Below, in pieces: positions 35,346 to 44,521 of a DNA stretch of 64,000 nt. The stretch spans positions 4,332,001 to 4,396,000 of the forward strand of contig NZ_CP021434.1 of the NCBI RefSeq assembly GCF_002162355.1. The letters are read 5' to 3'. Position 1 is the stretch's first letter. Every line of letters starts with the position of its first letter. This stretch comes from Tumebacillus avium (GTDB lineage: Bacteria; Bacillota; Bacilli; Tumebacillales; Tumebacillaceae). The translations under genes and the position numbers were made by a program. Below the pieces are notes generated by a model. The model saw nothing but the letters and a program-made list of their open reading frames with translations. It searched no databases and was not told the origin of the DNA.

Positions 35346-35378
35346 AAAAAAAGGAAGTGCCTCCAGCGAGGCACTCCC
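35346..35378 (-). terminator. Terminator after the 54-aa zinc-ribbon gene
   Basis: GGGAGTGCCTC / GAGGCACTTCC arms with a 4-nt loop and TTTTTTT on the minus strand. Confidence 0.85.
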
Positions 35379-35391
35379 TTTCTTCACCTAT

Positions 35392-35556
35392 TTACATCAG
35401 CGTTTCGATATCAAACGCTTCTTCGTTGTCACACAGGCATCTCTTGAATCCGGTGTCGACCTGCCCGCGGTAATCGCGCGAACCGCGCAGAATAAATGTT
35501 TCACCGCACAGGCGGCAGCGAATGTGAACTTTGACCCGTTCATCTCTCACTGACAT
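35392..35556 (-). CDS. 54-aa zinc-ribbon protein
   Basis: Between sleB and prsW a minus-strand ATG at 35556, preceded by GGAGGGGACAGC, opens a 54-codon frame ending at TAA 35392. It has two cysteine pairs, CRLCGE and CLCDN, in a charged 54-residue protein. It has its own terminator. Small zinc ribbons like this are common but functionally undefined in Bacilli. Too short to judge by homology here. Confidence 0.7.
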   Translation of the reverse strand: MSVRDERVKVHIRCRLCGETFILRGSRDYRGQVDTGFKRCLCDNEEAFDIETLM

Positions 35557-35628
35557 GCTGTCCCCTCCTCCAATGAGTCTATGAGTTCGAACCCCATAGA
35601 GGACAGTCTTGACCGCCGCACGGTGCCT

Positions 35629-36315
35629 TTATACGTCCTGCGCCCGCTCTTCCAGCGGTTTGTACGGCGACCGCGCTTGAGCATGGCGCACTTTCCACAA
35701 GCCTAAGCCCCACAAGAAGGCCATAAACGGCAGAATCGTCAAAATGATCTTTTGCTGCCCGGAGACCAGCAGCGCATCATAAATGCCGTGGAACGCCCAC
35801 GGGAACAGAAACGCGCAGCCAAAGAGCAGCCAGCGCTTTTTCTTGGAAGCGGTAAATTTCGCCTTGCCCAGATAAAAGCCCATCGCCACGCCAAACAGCG
35901 CATGCCCCGGCACGGTGAAAAACGCCCGCAGCGCCACCGTCTCCCAGCCGAACACCAGCGCCTTGATGATATTTTCCAAAGTGGCAAACCCAAGCGAAGC
36001 GGCGACGGCGTAGACGATGCCGTCGATCTCTTCATCAAATTCGCGGTGCCGCATGGCGATCGCGATCGTCATGATGTATTTGGCGAGCTCTTCGACCAGC
36101 GCCACGGCCAAAAAGGTGCGGCTGTACGGCGAGCTCATACCTTGCTGCAGCCAGTCGCTGAGATACATCACCGGTATTGTGGACAACATCCCCAAAAAGA
36201 ACAACAGACCCACCAAACTCAAGGGTTCGGAATCGTAGCGGTCACGAAGATAGAAAAACGACATCAGTGCAATTCCAGGCGCCACTGCACACCCGACCAA
36301 CAGCAGAAACTCCAC
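35629..36315 (-). CDS. prsW: PrsW family intramembrane metalloprotease
   Basis: 228 aa starting at the GTG at 36315, which follows GGGGGAGGGGG. About six membrane helices. Conserved PrsW motifs: VALVEELAKY (EExxK), FATLENII (E), and PGHALFGVAMGFY (H). It carries out site-1 cleavage of anti-sigma factors such as RsiW in Bacillus. A longer reading frame on this strand extends over ansA but has no coding support. Divergent from ansA, with a 124-bp gap. Confidence 0.9.
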   Translation of the reverse strand: MEFLLLVGCAVAPGIALMSFFYLRDRYDSEPLSLVGLLFFLGMLSTIPVMYLSDWLQQGMSSPYSRTFLAVALVEELAKYIMTIAIAMRHREFDEEIDGIVYAVAASLGFATLENIIKALVFGWETVALRAFFTVPGHALFGVAMGFYLGKAKFTASKKKRWLLFGCAFLFPWAFHGIYDALLVSGQQKIILTILPFMAFLWGLGLWKVRHAQARSPYKPLEERAQDV

Positions 36316-36438
36316 TGCGATACCCCCTCCCCCTTTGTAATTTCTTGACTGTGTATGAAAATCCTGCTTTGACAGAGTCTGCCGCAAAGGAGCATAATAT
36401 CTTTGAACAAATTGATTCGGACAAGGTGTGATAAACGT

Positions 36439-37416
36439 ATGAAAACGATCCTGATCCTGACGACGGGCGGCACGATTGCGATGATCGAAGACGCCGCCTC
36501 CCAGTCGGTGCGGCCGGTCGAAAATGCCGCCGATCTGACCAAGGCCATCCCCAATCTCAACCAATATGCCAACGTGCAGGTCGAAGCGTTCTCCAATCTG
36601 CCGAGCCCGCATCTCACCCTCGATCATCTCGCCGATCTCGGCCGCGTGATCAAGGAAAAATTGCGCCGGGAAGACATCGACGGCATCGTCCTCACGCACG
36701 GCACCGATACGCTGGAAGAGACCGCGTATTACCTCGACCTGATCCTGCCGCCCGGCAAGCCGGTGATCGTGACCGGCGCGATGCGCTCTTCCAATGAACT
36801 GGGCGCAGACGGCCCGCTCAACCTGCTGAACGCGGTGCGCACCGCCGCGAGCTGCGACGCGATCGGCCAAGGGGTGCTCGTCGTCTTCAACGACGACATT
36901 CACGCCGCGCGCTTTGTCACCAAAACGCACACTTCCAACGTCGCCACCTTCCAGTCGCCTTCGGTGGGACCGGTCGGCTTTTTGGACAAGCGCTCCGTGC
37001 AGATCCGCCACGTTCCCAAGCCGCACGCGCACATCCCGGTCGACGGGCTGGTTTCTCAGGTCGGCCTGTTGAAAATGGCGTATGGCATGGATGACGCGCT
37101 CCTGCAATTCCTGATCGACTCGGGTAGCAAAGGCGTCGTCATCGAAGCGCTGGGCCTCGGCAACGTTCCGCCAGCCGTCGTGCCAGGCATCAAGAGAGCG
37201 ATTGCCAGCGGCGTGGTGATCGTGCTCGTCTCGCGCTGCTTCAACGGCGTCGTGCAGGACGTTTACGGCTATGAAGGCGGCGGCAAACAGCTCCGCGATC
37301 TCGGCGCGCTGTTCTCCAACGGCCTGAACGGACAGAAAGCGCGGATCAAGCTGATGACCGCTCTGCAGGAGACTGCGGATGTCGGGCATTTGATCCAATA
37401 CTTCGATCAAGAATGA
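36439..37416 (+). CDS. ansA: Type I L-asparaginase
   Basis: 325 aa from the ATG at 36439, preceded by AAGGTG; twelve extra upstream codons lack a ribosome site. TTGGTIAM carries the first catalytic Thr. LTHGTDTLEETAYYLDL has the second Thr and Asp, and TGAMRSSNELGADGPLNLL the conserved core. Hydrolyses asparagine to aspartate and ammonia; a cytoplasmic form because no signal peptide is seen. Monocistronic, with a terminator shared with glutamate dehydrogenase. Confidence 0.93.
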   Translation: MKTILILTTGGTIAMIEDAASQSVRPVENAADLTKAIPNLNQYANVQVEAFSNLPSPHLTLDHLADLGRVIKEKLRREDIDGIVLTHGTDTLEETAYYLDLILPPGKPVIVTGAMRSSNELGADGPLNLLNAVRTAASCDAIGQGVLVVFNDDIHAARFVTKTHTSNVATFQSPSVGPVGFLDKRSVQIRHVPKPHAHIPVDGLVSQVGLLKMAYGMDDALLQFLIDSGSKGVVIEALGLGNVPPAVVPGIKRAIASGVVIVLVSRCFNGVVQDVYGYEGGGKQLRDLGALFSNGLNGQKARIKLMTALQETADVGHLIQYFDQE

Positions 37417-37432
37417 TACCACAAAAAAGAGC

Positions 37433-37459
37433 CGTCTGCCACTTGGGCAGACGGCTTCT
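37433..37459. terminator. Bidirectional terminator between ansA and gdh
   Basis: AGCCGTCTGCC / GGCAGACGGCT arms with A and T runs on both sides, between convergent genes. Confidence 0.85.
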
Positions 37460-37471
37460 TTCTTGTTGTGC

Positions 37472-38809
37472 TTACACCCAGCCGCGCAATTGGCTTGCTT
37501 CCGCCATGCGGCGGACGCCGACCATGTACGCTGCAAGGCGCATGTCGATCTTGCGGAGCTTCGACGTTTCGTACACGGAGTGGAACGAACGGGACATGAT
37601 CGTCTTGAGGCGGGTATCGACCTCTTCGCCCGACCAGTAGTAGCCCTGGTTGTTCTGCACCCACTCGAAGTAGGAAACGATAACGCCGCCTGCGTTCGCC
37701 ACAACGTCCGGCACGAGCAGGATGCCGCGCTCAGACAGGATCTTGGTCGCTTCGATCGTGGTCGGGCCGTTCGCCGCTTCCACCACGATGCTCGCCTTGA
37801 TGCTGTGCGCGTTGCGCGCTGTGATCTGGTTCTCAATCGCAGCCGGAACGAGGATATCGCAATCGAGCTCGAGCAGCTCTTGGTTGGTGATGACGTTTTT
37901 GTACAGCTTGGTCACCGTGCCAAACGAGTCGCGGCGATCCAGCAAGTATTCGATATCGAGGCCTTTTTCATCGTGCAGACCGCCGTATGCGTCGGAGATC
38001 CCGACGACTTTGGCGCCTGCGTCATGCATGAATTTCGCCAGGTAGCCGCCCGCGTTGCCAAAACCTTGGACAACGACGCGCGCGTCTTTCAGTTCGATGC
38101 CTTTTACTTGGGCAGCTTCTTCGATCGCGATTGCCACACCGCGTGCGGTAGCCGAATCGCGGCCGTAGGAGCCGCCGAGCACCAGCGGTTTGCCGGTGAT
38201 GAAGCCCGGCGCGTCAAATTCACGGATGCGGGAATACTCGTCCATCATCCATGCCATCGACTGCGCGTTGGTGAACACGTCCGGTGCCGGAATATCTTTA
38301 GTCGGGCCGACGATCTGCGAGATCGCGCGCACATAGCCGCGGCAGAGGCGTTCCAGTTCGCGGAACGACATCTCGCGCGGGTCACAGATGATGCCGCCTT
38401 TCCCGCCGCCGTACGGCAGGTTGGCGATCCCGCACTTCAAACTCATCCAAATTGCAAGTGCCTTCACTTCGTCCTCGGTTACTTCGGGGTGGAAACGAAT
38501 GCCCCCCTTGGTCGGACCGACCGCGTCGTTATGCTGCGCGCGGTAACCGGTGAACACTTTGACACTGCCGTCGTCCATGCGGACGGGGATGCGCACCGTC
38601 AGCACACGGAGCGGTTCCTTGAGCAATTCAAACATGTCCTGACCATAGCCCAATTTATTCAATGCGTCTTGAATCACAAGTTGAGTGCTGGTCAGCACGT
38701 TCAAATTCTCAGCAGGTTCATTTGCAGTTGCATTATTAGAAGGCAAATTCTGGGTATTCAAATCGACTCGACCACCTTTGAACTGATACAGGTATTCGTG
38801 AACCTTCAC
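37472..38809 (-). CDS. gdhA: NAD-type glutamate dehydrogenase
   Basis: A 445-aa protein. [42 protein letters not shown] has the substrate-binding lysines. The Rossmann domain has [20 protein letters not shown]. Catalytic [12 protein letters not shown] is present. Length and motifs fit RocG/GudB. GTG start at 38809 with AAGGTG upstream. The first 30 residues are a longer lead than in Bacillus RocG. Catabolic direction (glutamate to 2-oxoglutarate) is likely. Confidence 0.93.
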   Translation of the reverse strand: MKVHEYLYQFKGGRVDLNTQNLPSNNATANEPAENLNVLTSTQLVIQDALNKLGYGQDMFELLKEPLRVLTVRIPVRMDDGSVKVFTGYRAQHNDAVGPTKGGIRFHPEVTEDEVKALAIWMSLKCGIANLPYGGGKGGIICDPREMSFRELERLCRGYVRAISQIVGPTKDIPAPDVFTNAQSMAWMMDEYSRIREFDAPGFITGKPLVLGGSYGRDSATARGVAIAIEEAAQVKGIELKDARVVVQGFGNAGGYLAKFMHDAGAKVVGISDAYGGLHDEKGLDIEYLLDRRDSFGTVTKLYKNVITNQELLELDCDILVPAAIENQITARNAHSIKASIVVEAANGPTTIEATKILSERGILLVPDVVANAGGVIVSYFEWVQNNQGYYWSGEEVDTRLKTIMSRSFHSVYETSKLRKIDMRLAAYMVGVRRMAEASQLRGWV

Positions 38810-38942
38810 CCAATATACACCTTACTTTTGAACATGGAAAGGTTATCTAACCCCTTTATGAATCGAAACTGCCTGATTCATGGTCAAAAACAGGGTTGGG
38901 GGAAGTATTTTGCCTGAATTGGATTCATTTTCGCACGAAAGC

Positions 38943-39116
38943 TTAGACTTCTTCACCTTCATCTTCGAAATCGTCCGGATTATCGACGATGACCATCGTT
39001 TCTTCATAACCTTTTGCCTGTTCCGGGATGTTTTCCAGCTCATCATCCGGATTGTCAAATGCGATCATATCGGTTTTGCCGCCATCTTTATGCGTCAGTG
39101 CGTTAAAGGGCTTCAC
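38943..39116 (-). CDS. 57-aa acidic protein coupled to the antiporter
   Basis: The GTG at 39116 overlaps the antiporter's TGA (GTGA) and has AAGGAGG seven bases upstream. The product is strongly acidic and contains a repeated motif: AFDNPDDELEN and IVDNPDDFEDE. It has no signal or membrane segment. Translational coupling suggests it works with the transporter, perhaps as a cytoplasmic regulatory subunit; that is inference. No family recognised. Confidence 0.7.
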   Translation of the reverse strand: MKPFNALTHKDGGKTDMIAFDNPDDELENIPEQAKGYEETMVIVDNPDDFEDEGEEV

Positions 39117-40369
39117 GGAAATTCCTCCTTGCCTGGATTTTCTCCGCTTAGGATGCCCAGTTTCTTGGCCACAATCCCCGTCGTGCCTGCCTGCAGGACG
39201 ATGGTCACGATGATCGCAAGGAACGTCACAGCATGGATCTCCCGGTAATGCGGCAGATGGAGCCCGGCGATCAGCGCCACCAGCGCCGCCGGAATGACGC
39301 CCGTCTCGCGCACCCAGCACATGAACAGCAGCTCGTTCCAGCTCCACAAGGCCCGCCTGTCGACCCCGGCGCAGAGCAAGACGGTCAGCGGCCGGGCAAC
39401 AAACATGAAGACCGCCACCACGAGCAGCCCTTCCAGCCAATAGTCGGCCAAGGCGGAAAAGTCGACTTGCGAACCAAGCAAGATGAAGATCATCATCCGC
39501 AAGATCAGCGTGATGCCGTCAAAGAAATGCGACACCTCGGTCAGCTTGGCTTCCGGCACCGGCAGGCGGAACGCCTGGTGGTTGCCCAAGACGATACCGG
39601 CCGTAAACGTCGCCATGAAGCCGGAGACGCCCAGCAGATCCCCGAGCAGATACGCTCCGACCGCAACGGTGACGACCACAATCGACGCGTATTCGCGAAA
39701 CAAACCGCCGCGCCGTTCGGAGATCAGCACCGCAGCCAGCAGACCGGCCGCCAGCCCGACCAGCAGGCCGCCCCCGGCCATTTTGAAAAAGCTGACCAGA
39801 CTGCCGCCCAGCGAAAACGCCTGCTCCCCCGTCGCCACGCCAAGCACAGCAAAAGTGACGATTGAGCCGGTGGCGTCGTTAAACGCCGACTCGCTTTCCA
39901 CCGTCTGCTTCAGGCGCTCTTCGATCGGCACCTGTTTGAACACGGGGATCAGCGTCGCCGGGTCGGTCGAAGCGATGATCGCCGCCAGCAGAAAGGCCAG
40001 CACAAACGGCATCTGCAACAGCCACGCCGCCGCTCCTGCCGTGACGGCCGCCGTGATCAGCACGCCCGGCACCGCGAGCAATAACAGCGTCAGCCAGACG
40101 TTCTTCAGCACGCCAAGCCCAATCGCCCGCCCTCCGTCAAAAAGGATCAAAGCCGCGCCGACCACGATCAGCAGCTGGTCGGCCACCGACTCCGGCGACA
40201 AGGCGACCACATGCAAAATCGGCCCGATCAGCACGCCGATCAGCAAAAACACGGCCACGTCGGGCACCCGCATCAAGCGCGCAATGCGTCCGCCAAACAT
40301 GCCGGCGAGCAAAACGATCACGACCAGGCTGAGCAGTTCGCGCACCGTTTCCATCGTTGGTGAATCCAT
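39113..40369 (-). CDS. Na+/H+ antiporter, CPA family
   Basis: About 418 aa from the ATG at 40369, preceded by AAGAAGG. Eleven to thirteen membrane helices. SFDGGRAI-like LILFDGGRAIGL, AAIIASTDPATLIPVFKQVP (DP motif), and ESESAFNDATGSIVTFAVL (the ND acid pair) mark the CPA1/NhaP type. It exchanges Na+ or K+ for H+. Its last codons overlap the acidic 57-aa gene. Ion specificity cannot be decided from sequence. Confidence 0.88.
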   Translation of the reverse strand: MDSPTMETVRELLSLVVIVLLAGMFGGRIARLMRVPDVAVFLLIGVLIGPILHVVALSPESVADQLLIVVGAALILFDGGRAIGLGVLKNVWLTLLLLAVPGVLITAAVTAGAAAWLLQMPFVLAFLLAAIIASTDPATLIPVFKQVPIEERLKQTVESESAFNDATGSIVTFAVLGVATGEQAFSLGGSLVSFFKMAGGGLLVGLAAGLLAAVLISERRGGLFREYASIVVVTVAVGAYLLGDLLGVSGFMATFTAGIVLGNHQAFRLPVPEAKLTEVSHFFDGITLILRMMIFILLGSQVDFSALADYWLEGLLVVAVFMFVARPLTVLLCAGVDRRALWSWNELLFMCWVRETGVIPAALVALIAGLHLPHYREIHAVTFLAIIVTIVLQAGTTGIVAKKLGILSGENPGKEEFP

Positions 40370-40420
40370 GACAAACCCTTCTTCCAGCACAGTAGCTCAG
40401 TAGTTACTCTCCAATGTGCC

Positions 40421-40466
40421 AAAAAAGGCACCCTGACAAACGTTTGCGCGCAAGTTAGGGTGCCTT
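40421..40466 (-). terminator. Terminator of metI-metC
   Basis: AAGGCACCCT / AGGGTGCCTT arms with TTTTTT on the minus strand. Confidence 0.85.
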
Positions 40467-40520
40467 ATGTCTATTCTACTTAAATTGTATAAAAGAATCT
40501 ACCAATTTATGAATCATTTG

Positions 40521-41681
40521 CTACTTCAAGCGATCAAGCGCCTGCTCCAAGTCGGCGATCAGGTCTTCCGCATCTTCCAACCCGACCGACAATCGCAGAA
40601 GGCCGTCGGTGATGCCGCGCTTGTGGCGCTCCGCTTGCGGCATGCCGGAGTGCGACATCGTCGCCGGATAGGACAGGATGCTCTCCACCCCGCCCAGCGA
40701 CACCGCCACCAAAGGCAGTTCCACCCGCTTCATCAGCTCTTTCGCCCGTTCCGCGCTGCCCGCATCGAACGACAGCACTGCGCCAAAGCGGCTGGATTGG
40801 CTTTTGTGCACCTCATGTCCTTTGTGCGTGGACAGCCCTGGGTAGTAGACCTTGGCGATATCGTCGCGTTCCGACAGCCAACGTGCCACGCGTTCCGCTC
40901 CGTCGCAAGAAGCGTCCATCCGGACTTTCAGCGTTTTGATGCCGCGCTGGAGCAGGAAGCAGTCCTGCGGACCAAGCACCGCGCCAAACGAGTTTTGCAG
41001 CTGCGCGAGACGGTGGCCGAGCACCGTGTCCTTGGTCACCGCAAGTCCGGCGACCAGATCGGAGTGTCCGCCGAGGAACTTCGTGGCGCTGTGCACCACA
41101 ACGTCGATGCCCACGTCGAGCGGACGCTGCAAGTATGGCGTTTGGAAGGTGTTGTCGACGATGGTCAGCAGTCCGTGCTCCTTGGCGAGGGCAGCCGCAC
41201 CGGCGAGATCGGTGATCTGCAAGAGCGGATTGGACGGCGTCTCCAGCACGATCCCTTTGGTGTTCGGACGAATCGCCGCGCGAATGTTGTCCAGCTCGGT
41301 CACGTCGACAAACGTCGTCTCGATGCCCAAGCGGTTCAAGACGGTGGTCAGCATGCGGAACGTCCCGCCGTAGATGTCATCGGTGGCGATCAGATGGTCG
41401 CCCGCCGAGAACAGCAGGAGCGCCGTGGAGATCGCCGCCATCCCCGATGCAAAAGCAAACCCGCGCGTGCCGCCTTCCAGCGCCGCGATCGTCTTCTCCA
41501 GCGCATCGCGCGTCGGGTTGCCCGAGCGCGCATATTCGTACTGCGGCGGATGGTCGGCATCTTCTTGATGGAAGGTCGAGGCTTGATAGATCGGCACAGC
41601 CGATGCCCCGGTCGTCTTGTCGATCTCATTTCCTGTATGCAGCAACTGTGTGGCAAACGTCAGCTCTTTGTTTCCGCTCAT
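40521..41681 (-). CDS. metC: Cystathionine beta-lyase (PLP Cys/Met enzyme)
   Basis: 386 aa from the ATG at 41681, placed one base after the metI stop. PLP-lysine motif SATKFLGGHSDLVAG, QNSFGAVLGPQDCFLLQRGIKTL, and SLGGVESILSYPATMSHSGMP are seen. It splits cystathionine to homocysteine in the methionine route. MetC rather than a gamma-lyase is inferred from operon partner and riboswitch control. Confidence 0.85.
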   Translation of the reverse strand: MSGNKELTFATQLLHTGNEIDKTTGASAVPIYQASTFHQEDADHPPQYEYARSGNPTRDALEKTIAALEGGTRGFAFASGMAAISTALLLFSAGDHLIATDDIYGGTFRMLTTVLNRLGIETTFVDVTELDNIRAAIRPNTKGIVLETPSNPLLQITDLAGAAALAKEHGLLTIVDNTFQTPYLQRPLDVGIDVVVHSATKFLGGHSDLVAGLAVTKDTVLGHRLAQLQNSFGAVLGPQDCFLLQRGIKTLKVRMDASCDGAERVARWLSERDDIAKVYYPGLSTHKGHEVHKSQSSRFGAVLSFDAGSAERAKELMKRVELPLVAVSLGGVESILSYPATMSHSGMPQAERHKRGITDGLLRLSVGLEDAEDLIADLEQALDRLK

Positions 41682-41682
41682 C

Positions 41683-42858
41683 TTACACCAATCTCCCTTT
41701 CTGCTCGGCCAGTTCCCGCTCGCACGCCGCAAACGCCTGCGCCAGATCTGCAATCAAATCTTCATAATGTTCGATGCCAACCGACAGGCGCAGCAGCGAA
41801 GGGGTCACACCCAGCTCGTTGCGAACTGCTTCCGGAACATCGAAATGCGTCTGCCGCGCCGGGTAGGTGATCAACGACTCGACCCCGCCAAGCGATTCGG
41901 CAAAAGCGATCAGGTTCAAATGGCGCAAGAGCGGTTCGACCAGCTCTTCACTGGCCACTTCAAAGGACAGCATCCCGCCATATCCGTCCGCCTGCCCGAT
42001 ATGCACTTCGCGCCCGGCGTGGCTTTCCAGCCCTGGGAAGTACACCGTCTTGACCAGCGGATGCCCGGCCAGCCATTTGGCGAGCACCATCGCATTTTCC
42101 TGATGGCGGTCCATCCGCAAGGCCAGCGTTTTCATGCCCCGCATCAGGAGCCAGGCATCCTGCGGCCCTAACGTCGCCCCGATTGAGTTTTGCAAAAAGT
42201 AGATCCGTTCAGCCAGCTCTTCCTCGCGTGCCACGGCGAGGCCGGACAGCACGTCGTTATGCCCGCCGAGGTACTTGGTCGCGCTATGCACAACAACATC
42301 TGCGCCGAGCAGCAGCGGGCGCTGCAGGTACGGCGTCATAAACGTGTTGTCGACGATGGTCAGCAGCCTTTTTTCCTTCGCGAGCCCGATGATCGCTTTT
42401 AGATCGGTGATCCGCATCGTCGGGTTGGTCGGCGTTTCAATAAAAATCGCCTTGGTGTTCGCCTGCACCCCAGCCGCCACCGCATCAAGGTCGCCCGTAT
42501 CGACAAACGTCGTCGTGATGCCTTGGCGCGGCAGGATCTGTTCCAGCAGTCGATAGGTGCCGCCGTACAGATCATGCGAGACCAGCAGGTGGTCGCCTTG
42601 CCCACACAGCCCAAGCACCCCGGCGATCGCCGCCATGCCAGATCCGTACGCAAATCCACGCACGCCGCCTTCCAGCTTGGCAATCGCGTCTTCCAGCGTC
42701 TGGCGCGTCGGATTTTTCGTGCGGGTGTAATCAAAACCGGTGCTTTCCCCGAGCCGCGGGTGGCGGTAGGTGGTCGATAGATAGATGGGCGTGGAGATCG
42801 CGCCCGTTTTTTCTTCTCTGAGGTTGCCAATCTGTGCCAAACAAGTATCTCGATGCAC
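41683..42858 (-). CDS. metI: Cystathionine gamma-synthase / O-acetylhomoserine thiolyase
   Basis: A 391-aa PLP enzyme from the GTG at 42858 with GGGAGGAA upstream. SATKYLGGHNDVLSGLAV holds the PLP lysine, and DYTRTKNPTRQTLEDAIAKLEGG the family lead. It makes cystathionine (or homocysteine) from activated homoserine. Followed without a gap by metC. The leader contains an S-box riboswitch, so transcription should fall when S-adenosylmethionine is abundant. Confidence 0.88.
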   Translation of the reverse strand: MHRDTCLAQIGNLREEKTGAISTPIYLSTTYRHPRLGESTGFDYTRTKNPTRQTLEDAIAKLEGGVRGFAYGSGMAAIAGVLGLCGQGDHLLVSHDLYGGTYRLLEQILPRQGITTTFVDTGDLDAVAAGVQANTKAIFIETPTNPTMRITDLKAIIGLAKEKRLLTIVDNTFMTPYLQRPLLLGADVVVHSATKYLGGHNDVLSGLAVAREEELAERIYFLQNSIGATLGPQDAWLLMRGMKTLALRMDRHQENAMVLAKWLAGHPLVKTVYFPGLESHAGREVHIGQADGYGGMLSFEVASEELVEPLLRHLNLIAFAESLGGVESLITYPARQTHFDVPEAVRNELGVTPSLLRLSVGIEHYEDLIADLAQAFAACERELAEQKGRLV

Positions 42859-42883
42859 TTTGTAAATTCCTCCCTATGCAAAA

Positions 42884-42912
42884 AAGCCTCTCTCGGAATC
42901 GAGAAAGGCCTT
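42884..42912 (-). terminator. S-box expression-platform terminator
   Basis: AGGCCTTTCTCG / CGAGAGAGGCTT arms followed by TTTTTT on the minus strand. Its 5' arm GCCTTTCTC can instead pair with GAGAAAGGC from the end of the aptamer, the expected antiterminator. Confidence 0.88.
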
Positions 42913-42933
42913 TGGAATCTACAAAGAGCGCCT

Positions 42934-43050
42934 TTCTCTCATCTCTCAGGCTGCCTACGCAACCTGTTGGAATTGGCACCGTGCACAAAAATCGTGTCGG
43001 TTGCCGTGGCATCATCGGGCCAGTCCCTCCGCCTACTCTTGATAAGAGAA
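42934..43050 (-). promoter_or_regulatory. SAM-I (S-box) riboswitch aptamer
   Basis: The minus strand opens CTCTTATCAAGAG, followed by GGCGGAGGGACTGGCCC, GATGATGCC, then CGGCAACC, the core S-box signature. P1 closes between CTCTTATC and GATGAGAG. It lies about 75 bp upstream of metI with a terminator between, so S-adenosylmethionine binding should switch transcription off. Confidence 0.95.
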
Positions 43051-43078
43051 CTATTTTGCTTGTTGTTGTTTGATTCCT

Positions 43079-43108
43079 AATTTACCGTCTTTCCTTGAAA
43101 GCTGTCAA
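43079..43108 (-). promoter_or_regulatory. Promoter of the metI-metC operon
   Basis: Minus strand TTGACA (perfect -35), 18-nt spacer, TAAATT, ending about 30 bp before the riboswitch. The nearby CTGTCAA...TTGACAG dyad at 43102-43123 lies between this promoter and the MFS gene. Confidence 0.65.
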
Positions 43109-43193
43109 GCATAAATTTGACAGTCATACGGGGTTTCGGCGGTCGGCAAACTAGTCTTGATGCAACCTGCAAGAGGGAGAAAGGACTGACACC

Positions 43194-44477
43194 ATGACCG
43201 CGACTCAACCGAAATCAAAGATCCATTTATTGCCTTTGTTCGCCTTGGCAACCGTACCGCTGATCATGGTGCTTGGGAACTCGATGCTGATTCCGATCCT
43301 TCCGCAAATGCAGGAAGAGATCGGCATATCCAAATTCCAAGCGTCCCTGGTCATCACGCTGTTTTCAGTTCCGGCAGGTATCATCATACCGCTGGCCGGG
43401 TTTCTCTCCGACCATTACAGTCGTAAAGTCGTCATCGTCCCCGCCCTGCTCTTATACGGCGCAGGCGGTGTGGTCGCCGGTGTGGCGGCGTGGCTGATGG
43501 ACAATCCGTACGGGGTGATCATGGCCGGACGCGTCCTGCAGGGCTTAGGAGCGGCCGGGACGGCGCCGATCGCGATGGCGCTGGCCGGGGACATCTGGAG
43601 CGGAGCCTCACGGGCCAAGTCGCTTGGCATCATCGAAGCCGCAAACGGGCTCGGCAAAGTGCTGTCCCCGATCCTTGGCTCCCTGATCGCGCTCTTGTTC
43701 TGGTACGCGGCATTTTTCGCTTTCCCGATCATCTGTATCATCTCGGCTGCTCTGGTTTACTTTTTCGTCAAAGAGCCGAAAAAGAATGGGCAAAAGCAGT
43801 CGCTCAAGCAGTATGTCGGAGCGCTGAAAAAAACGTTTAAAGCGCAGGGCAAATGGATGCTCACCGCCTATCTGGCAGGTTCGGTCGCACTGTTTATCCT
43901 GTTTGGCGTACTGTTTTACATTTCGCAGATCCTGGAGGAGAAATACAAAGTCGCCGACCTCATGCGCGGCTTGATCCTCTCCCTCCCGCTCTTGGCGATG
44001 TGTTCGACATCGCTGATCACAGGCGCGAAGATCAAGAAAAACATGAAGCTGATGAAAGTCCTGATCGTGGTCGGCCTGGCGCTGATCGGCGCGCCGCTCG
44101 CCATCGCGGCTTTCTTCGACAACCCGTATATCTTGCTGGGACTGCTCGTCGTCTCCGGCGTCGGCACCGGTCTGGTGCTGCCGTGTCTGAACACTTTGAT
44201 CACCTCTGCGGTGCAGAAAGAAGAGCGCGGGGCGGTCACAGCGCTGTATGGCAGCGTCCGCTTCCTTGGCGTGGCGGCAGGACCGCCGATCTTTGGCGCC
44301 TTGATGGATACGCCGAAGCTGATGTTCCTGATCATGGCCGGGCTGGCCGCTTTCTGCGCGGTGCTGGCGTACTTCCTGATCAACCCGGGCAAAGGCGGCG
44401 GCGATACCAACCCCGAGCGTTATGAAAAGATCGAACATGAACGCAAACTTCTGACAAGAATGAAGGCGCGGGCGTAA
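43194..44477 (+). CDS. MFS transporter (12-TM drug/siderophore exporter type)
   Basis: A 427-aa protein with twelve predicted helices. Motif A-like FLSDHYSRKVVIVPALLLYG in loop 2-3, and GRVLQGLGAAGTAPIAMAL (motif C region). A cytoplasmic loop in the middle is basic and the C-terminus is charged (EKIEHERKLLTRMKARA). Resembles YmfD-type exporters. The GAGAAAGGACTGACACC leader gives a plausible ribosome site. Substrate unknown. Confidence 0.8.
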   Translation: MTATQPKSKIHLLPLFALATVPLIMVLGNSMLIPILPQMQEEIGISKFQASLVITLFSVPAGIIIPLAGFLSDHYSRKVVIVPALLLYGAGGVVAGVAAWLMDNPYGVIMAGRVLQGLGAAGTAPIAMALAGDIWSGASRAKSLGIIEAANGLGKVLSPILGSLIALLFWYAAFFAFPIICIISAALVYFFVKEPKKNGQKQSLKQYVGALKKTFKAQGKWMLTAYLAGSVALFILFGVLFYISQILEEKYKVADLMRGLILSLPLLAMCSTSLITGAKIKKNMKLMKVLIVVGLALIGAPLAIAAFFDNPYILLGLLVVSGVGTGLVLPCLNTLITSAVQKEERGAVTALYGSVRFLGVAAGPPIFGALMDTPKLMFLIMAGLAAFCAVLAYFLINPGKGGGDTNPERYEKIEHERKLLTRMKARA

Positions 44478-44496
44478 CCACACGCCCGCTTTTTTT
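44468..44496 (+). terminator. Terminator of the MFS gene
   Basis: GCGGGCG / CGCCCGC arms followed by TTTTTTT; the 5' arm overlaps the end of the coding region. Confidence 0.85.
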
Positions 44497-44521
44497 AATC
44501 CATTTCGAGAGGTGCAGTCAA

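Noticed and set aside
36316..37836. N-terminal 500 codons of a 735-codon minus frame ending in prsW
   Set aside because: It runs antisense over ansA and its translation is arginine/serine-rich shadow sequence. PrsW starts at the GTG at 36315 with a strong ribosome site.
38843..39058. 71-codon minus frame
   Set aside because: It overlaps the acidic 57-aa gene in another frame and has no ribosome site.
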